Assembly (NCBI RefSeq): GCF_947242115.1
Contig: NC_074715.1
Location: 25,813,876-25,877,875 of the forward strand
Source of the DNA: Biomphalaria glabrata
Lineage: Eukaryota > Mollusca > Gastropoda > Planorbidae
Reading direction: 5' to 3'
Length of the DNA: 64,000 nucleotides
In this document: one piece after another, positions 59,546-64,000 of the stretch
Layout of the letters: each line of letters begins with the position of its first letter
Position numbering within the stretch: the first letter of the stretch is position 1
The notes under the pieces: model-generated
Told to the model about the DNA's origin: nothing
What the model saw: only the letters and a program-made list of their open reading frames with translations
Databases searched by the model: none
Program-made: the position numbers and the translations under genes

Positions 59546-59739
59546 ACTTTTGAGAACCACTACCGTAGTAAAATTTACTGTTCACTCATACTATTTATTC
59601 ATGCACTTAAACTAGTGGATACATCCAGTAATATTAAGGAAAAAAATAACAATAAAACAAAAAGCTAACTTTATTTTTTTTCCAAGCGCTTACATTTAAG
59701 TTTTTAAGCATTAATATTATTATTACAAATTTTAAGACG

Positions 59740-59868
59740 TTAGAATAAAATGAAACCCTATACTGAAAAGAGTTACCTTTCTTTAATAGATTTAACCTAT
59801 AATTAGCTGGGGTCCTATAAAAGCGCTGGCACACTGGGGTCGCATAGTTTGCAGTGGCCTAAGGTCGG
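59740..59868 (-). mobile_element. hAT-like MITE end, same family as 30865-31273
   Basis: Ends AGTGGCCTAAGGTCGGCCCT plus G and is followed by CAAAATAGCGGCG, the same neighbour as at 59271. The other end was not identified. Confidence 0.5.
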
Positions 59869-61011
59869 CCCTGCAAAATAGCGGCGTATGGTACGCCGCC
59901 GGTCGACTAGTAGTGAATGTATATGCATTTCCTAATGGATGATAAAGATTAGTATTATTATTATTATGAAAAAAAGGTAGATAATCATATAAATAAATAT
60001 TTATTTGGATACGTTTTAAGATCCTTTAATTAATAAGATAATCATTTAGTCATTTGTCATTTCTAATGCGGGAGATGTAGGTATGTAACACAATATTATG
60101 TATATATTCGTTGGATGCTGCCCAATCAGACTAAGCATCTAACGTGACGTAACAGATGCATATCAATAAATATACTTATATTTGTTGTCCACACATAGTA
60201 TTAATTCGTGATATTCATTTAGTGAATAAATATAGTCATATTAAGGGTCAGGCTTCGTTAGAGAGAAACACAATTCTTTGTAGCCCCTAATAATAGTTCT
60301 TGGTTATGGCAAGTATTGACGACCTAGGTAGGCAGAGTGTAATATATATATATAAATGTGTGTGTGTTTGTGTCCGATCAGAGGCGACCCTAGCAGTGCG
60401 CGGGGCCTTGGGCGAATGTCATATGTGGACCCTGAACCGTAAGGGAAGACTATATATATATATATATTTGATCTTACCACGTCACGCTAACGGGATCGTC
60501 CCTCCAACGATGAAGCCTTTTTTTGTGACCAAACATACTATCTTAGGTCAATACTGTAGTAACGGCCCTCGAACTACATAAACTCAAAGTGTTATCCATC
60601 TTCACTTCTGGCTCTGATACGTCCACAAAACGCTCTGTAAAAGACATTTGTTCTTTGTGTCTACCAACCAGCGTGCACCCAAAGATGACGAGAAACTATG
60701 CCATCAGGTCTAGAAGCTCGTTTTGAATCCTGTATACGAGTCTCTTTGTTCCTAATTATCCGAAGATGTTCTAGCATCAGTTGCATGGTTGGGTCGAATT
60801 TGTAAAACATCTCAGCCAAGATTAAAAAAAGCAATCGTTGTTTTGTCCCTTCCAGTTTCTTGATCTGTTCTCCCACAAATTGCGCTGTTTTCTTTAGCTA
60901 GAATTCTTGCTATTCTTCCTGCGCCAGTGCAGTTTTTTCTTTCTAATTTGTTCTGGTATCAAGTCATCCATTGGACATTCTCAAAGCTTAATCCAATCAC
61001 GCTGACACAAA
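59869..61011. other. Spacer with one unassigned open frame
   Basis: TA and TG runs occur near 60343-60372 and 60452-60468. A - strand frame (60876-60661) reads EQIKKLEGTKQRLLFLILAE then MFYKFDPTMQLML. It vaguely resembles the helical end of MADF/BESS-type proteins linked to some DNA transposons. Too short to call. Confidence 0.3.
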
Positions 61012-61019
61012 CTTATAAG

Positions 61020-61188
61020 CAGTGCTTTTAAAAAAAAATAGGTGCGAGTACTTAGTGATGGATTGTCCAACTTTTAACGACTAATAAATCAAAACTAAAC
61101 GTTAAGATACTAGAAAAGTCATAATGTTTCCCCACATGAAAAAAGGTGCCGGTACGCCGTACCGGTGCGTACCGTCACAAAAGCACTG
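61020..61188. mobile_element. hAT-like MITE, 169 bp, perfect 8-bp duplication
   Basis: Ends CAGTGCTTTT and AAAAGCACTG are inverted. CTTATAAG flanks both sides (61012-61019 and 61189-61196). Inside is the palindromic GGTACGCCGTACC. Confidence 0.88.
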
Positions 61189-61276
61189 CTTATAAGTATT
61201 GATGGCTGCATGGTCGGGTGTTAGGTATGCGCGCTGGACTGCTGTTCGGTCGTCTTGAAGGTCCCTGTCTAATGCA

Positions 61277-61324
61277 ACCCTAACCCTAACCCTGTCTAAT
61301 GCAACCCTAACCCTTACCCTAACC
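61277..61324. repeat. Short telomere-like CCCTAA stretch
   Basis: ACCCTAACCCTAACCCT then a second short block with one variant (CCCTTA). Only about five units. It may be chance amplification or an old repair site. Confidence 0.6.
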
Positions 61325-61624
61325 GATGGTCCCGGGCTCTCACCTTGCTCGCTGCCCTACCCCCCATCTTCCTGCCTGAGAATTAGACTGTAGGAAGTAG
61401 ATAATATCTAAAGGAACATCCGAAACATTTTAAACATTTTATAAACATTTTAACGTGATTTACAGAAACTGAATTGTATTATCAAGATGTTTCCTGTCGC
61501 AGCAGCTTTCGTTTGTTGATTGGCCCCCTAGTAGCTATCGTGCCATATAACCTAGTTGGAAAAGACAATATGAAGAGTAACAAAATAGCTAAAACAAATT
61601 AATTCCACTTCTCTTATTTATGGT

Positions 61625-61890
61625 AAACCAGTAACACAAACTAAAAACGCAAAATACCTAGGTGTTATAATAAATGAAAAATCGATGTCCATATTACTAG
61701 ATCTTCGGGACTCGCAAAAACCTTCCTTCAGGTAACAGTACCAGGAAAAAGACGAAGAGGCAAACAGAGAAAGCGATGGGAGGACAACATATAAGAATGA
61801 AAGAGGTTCTAACTAAGGCAAAAGACAGAGGAATGGAAAAAGACGGCCGACGAGTCTTGCAAGGTGCCCCAACGGTCCAATAGACTAAGG
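61625..61890 (+). mobile_element. LINE remnant (thumb and C-terminal fragments)
   Basis: Reads KNAKYLGVIINEKSMS, then AKTFLQVTVPGKRRRGKQRK and RWEDNI before a stop, then KAKDRG in another frame. The KYLGV and GKRRRGRQRKRWEDNI strings are standard LINE polymerase landmarks. Internal deletion and frame changes make it dead. Confidence 0.6.
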
Positions 61891-61899
61891 GGTAAAGGT

Positions 61900-62205
61900 A
61901 AAAAAAATAGTTTAAAACTGTTTCTCGCTACAAAGTATAAAAGGGAATAATTCAATATATAGCACTACATCAGTCAAGTGCGATTTCTTTCTCTTATTCG
62001 ATATCAAGTCAAATAATAAATTACCAATAGTTAATTAAATAATTTGTGTTTTATTTTTGTTTTGTTTTGTTTGTTATTGATTCTTGTCTAGTCAGGTAAA
62101 CTAAATAATTGTGCAAGATTTCCGCTTCATCCGCGATGTGGTGTGGGAGAAACTTTTTACCAGACAGACAACAGACGGACAGACATACAAGCCGAGTGAG
62201 TTGAT
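61900..62205 (-). repeat. Dispersed repeat R1, copy 6 (inverted)
   Basis: It contains AAAAGGGAATAATTCAATAT, CAGTCAAGTGCGATTTCTTT, CTTATTCGATATCAAGTC, AAATTACCAATAGTTAATTA, ATTGATTCTTGTCTAGTCAG and CCAGACAGACAACAGACGGA. This gives the near-complete R1 order on the - strand. Confidence 0.75.
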
Positions 62206-62554
62206 AGGAGCTCTGTAAAAAAAAATAATTTAAAAAAACAAAACAATTAGGCTACTGATATATATATACACACACACATTTTCTACAGATTGGAACCCTT
62301 CCTCTCCCACAACGATACGAAGATAACGTGAGACGTACAAATCTATATTTAGTCGCTGGAACCGAAAGTAGTTTTGTGATGAGATCATTCCTGGAAAATG
62401 TTTAGGTGTCAACAGCTTTCAGTATTACATGGAATGTAATCGACAGGTGTATACTAGATCGATATAATAATCTGCTCTCCTAACTAAACAGAAGTCTGTT
62501 TGAAAGCAAATCTGTTAAGTGTACTTCAATACGTAAGTAGTGATTAAGTTTCTA

Positions 62555-62612
<58 letters not shown>

Positions 62613-63600
62613 TGTGTGTGTGTCTGTGTGTGTCTGTGTGTGTGCATGTCTGTGTGTGATTGTTGATGTGTATTTGTGTGCGCATAAATCCTAAACAGCG
62701 GCGTTTCTCGAATTGTGGGACCCATCTTATGACTGCTGACAAGGAGCGATTTTATAGTCATTTTTTTATATTTATTATTTTATATTCAATGTTTTATTAT
62801 CAATGTACAATATACATTGATTTTTTATTATACTAATGAATTCATTTATCATTATATGACTTTTCAACCACAAAAAACAAAATTTCTAAAATTAAAATCA
62901 TTTACATTAAACACAATGTTTCCAGTTTTCGCGGGAAAAGTTTGCACCAAAAATGACTGAAAACTTATTAAGACATTAAAAAAGTTGTTTGCTGCTGATG
63001 CACTTATTCTCGACGTCTAACCTTCTAGAGGTGAATTACAAAGTGGCACATCGCTTAGTTCACGACGTTTACATGACAACATTTTTAAAAGTCAATGAAA
63101 AGACATTTTACTTCGCAAGAAATTGATCTTAACGGTCAGGCGCTTAAAAGAAGTACTTACTGAGAGAGCTTAGGTCAAAGTTAACATTCCAATGTCACCA
63201 TCAAGTCGCGTCAAGCCACACGTTTTGGCACGGTAGTCATGTGATCCACCAACTATGTCTACATTCCTAAACAAATGTATTTCAATAAAGTGTGGGTAGA
63301 AAACATAGACAAAAAGCTGGTGGCTGGAGGCTGGATGCTGGAGGCTGGAGGCAACAAAACACTGAATTGTAGGGAATAGGTAGGGAGTAGGTAGGGAGTA
63401 GGTAGGGTGTAGGTAGGACGAAATGCTTTGAATTATTGTGTAGGAGGTTAAAAGACTTTATTATGGGAGATACTATTTGGGAAGACACATTAACCTAATA
63501 CTTTCCATACAATGACTTGAATCAACTCTTAACTATTCTTACTTGTATTATTTTTTCGACAGTGTGAACAATTGATACTATACTATCTGAACACATCAGC
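62206..63600. other. Upstream region of ZAR1-like gene 5 with microsatellites
   Basis: (TA)n(TG)n at about 62562-62665, a GGCTGGAGGCTGGA-type tandem (63318-63352) and a GGTAGGGAGTAGGTAGG tandem (63372-63417). No gene. Confidence 0.6.
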
Positions 63601-63702
63601 ATGAGCTCAAATCTTCAAAGAATGTATGGGTTTTTTCGATGCTCGGGCTGTAACAAGAACTGGGAAAGCTCCCATGTCTATTGTCTCAGAGGAACAATGG
63701 AG
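63601..63702 (+). CDS. ZAR1-like zinc-domain gene 5, exon 1 (rest beyond window)
   Basis: 34 codons: MSSNLQRMYGFFRC, CSGC (Cys14, Cys17), Trp21, ESSHVYC (Cys28), LRGTME, then donor GAG|GTAATT in phase 0. It shares the MYGFFRC...WESSHVYC string with genes 2 and 3 and keeps all expected Cys. The second exon with the remaining Cys pairs must lie past 64000. Without it the gene's integrity cannot be judged. Confidence 0.8.
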
Positions 63703-64000
63703 GTAATTCGATATGTCTAGGTCTATTAGTGATATAAACAAATAAAAACAACTACGTTTTAATTGTGAAATATCGGGAAAAAATGAAAAAATATGTATTA
63801 AATAAAAAGTATAATTCTAAACCAATGTTTTTAAAGAGACGGTTTTATATTTAGTAAAAATGTGTTCATTAAATTTTAAAAAGTTAATAGTAAAACTGTG
63901 ATGTTCCTAGTCACATACAAAGTAAAGCTACTAAAAGTTCCTCTTTTCAAGCTTTACCATCATGTACATGTCATCCGCTTCTGTGGCTCATGGTTAACAA

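Noticed and set aside
60661-60876. 71-codon - strand frame with helical pattern resembling MADF/BESS ends
   Set aside because: Too short and isolated, with a stop just upstream; the similarity is only impressionistic.
61277-61324. Evidence of a chromosome end
   Set aside because: Only a few CCCTAA units in a larger unique context, so it cannot by itself mark a telomere.

Overview
This is animal nuclear DNA. It is AT-rich and split by introns, with gene islands separated by tandem and interspersed repeats. The gene types (tandem carboxylesterases, ZAR1-type zinc-finger genes), the tRNA-derived SINE and several dispersed repeats fit a gastropod mollusc. A freshwater pulmonate such as a planorbid snail is my best guess, made from memory of these families and not from a search.

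Layout. 1-8 kb: two tandem carboxylesterase genes on the + strand. The first is cut by the window start. The second has two exons here and two one-base frame slips. 8-14 kb: minisatellites, a SINE, an LTR-like promoter/poly(A) stretch and a LINE remnant. 14.4-64 kb: five small two-exon genes encoding a ZAR1-like (3CxxC-type) zinc domain, one on the - strand (14454-16237) and four on the + strand (31531-35105, 44333-52024, 54552-55886, and 63601 running off the end). All share one phase-0 intron position. Between and inside them lie a fossil Ty3/gypsy fragment (19.7-21.1 kb), LINE remnants, a broken Arg-rich ORF that may belong to a Helitron-like element (25-26.6 kb), a solo LTR, several hAT-like MITEs and a 2.2 kb LINE at 39.5-41.8 kb.

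The most striking feature is minisatellite load: more than 20 arrays with units of 10-93 bp. Three arrays are each interrupted by a mobile element: a solo LTR in a 30-bp array, a LINE in a 23-bp array, and a 6.1 kb element with terminal inverted repeats in a 36-bp array. That 6.1 kb element, in the intron of the third ZAR1-like gene, itself carries a 4 kb array of 86/93-bp units. Another array (42 bp) grew from the last coding bases of the second ZAR1-like gene.

How the genes relate: the esterases are a local duplication. The ZAR1-like genes are a local expansion whose members range from well conserved (31.5, 44.3 and 63.6 kb) to diverged with acidic tails (14.4 and 54.5 kb). No pathway links the two groups. 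Most long open frames in the window are artefacts of repeat units whose length is a multiple of three.
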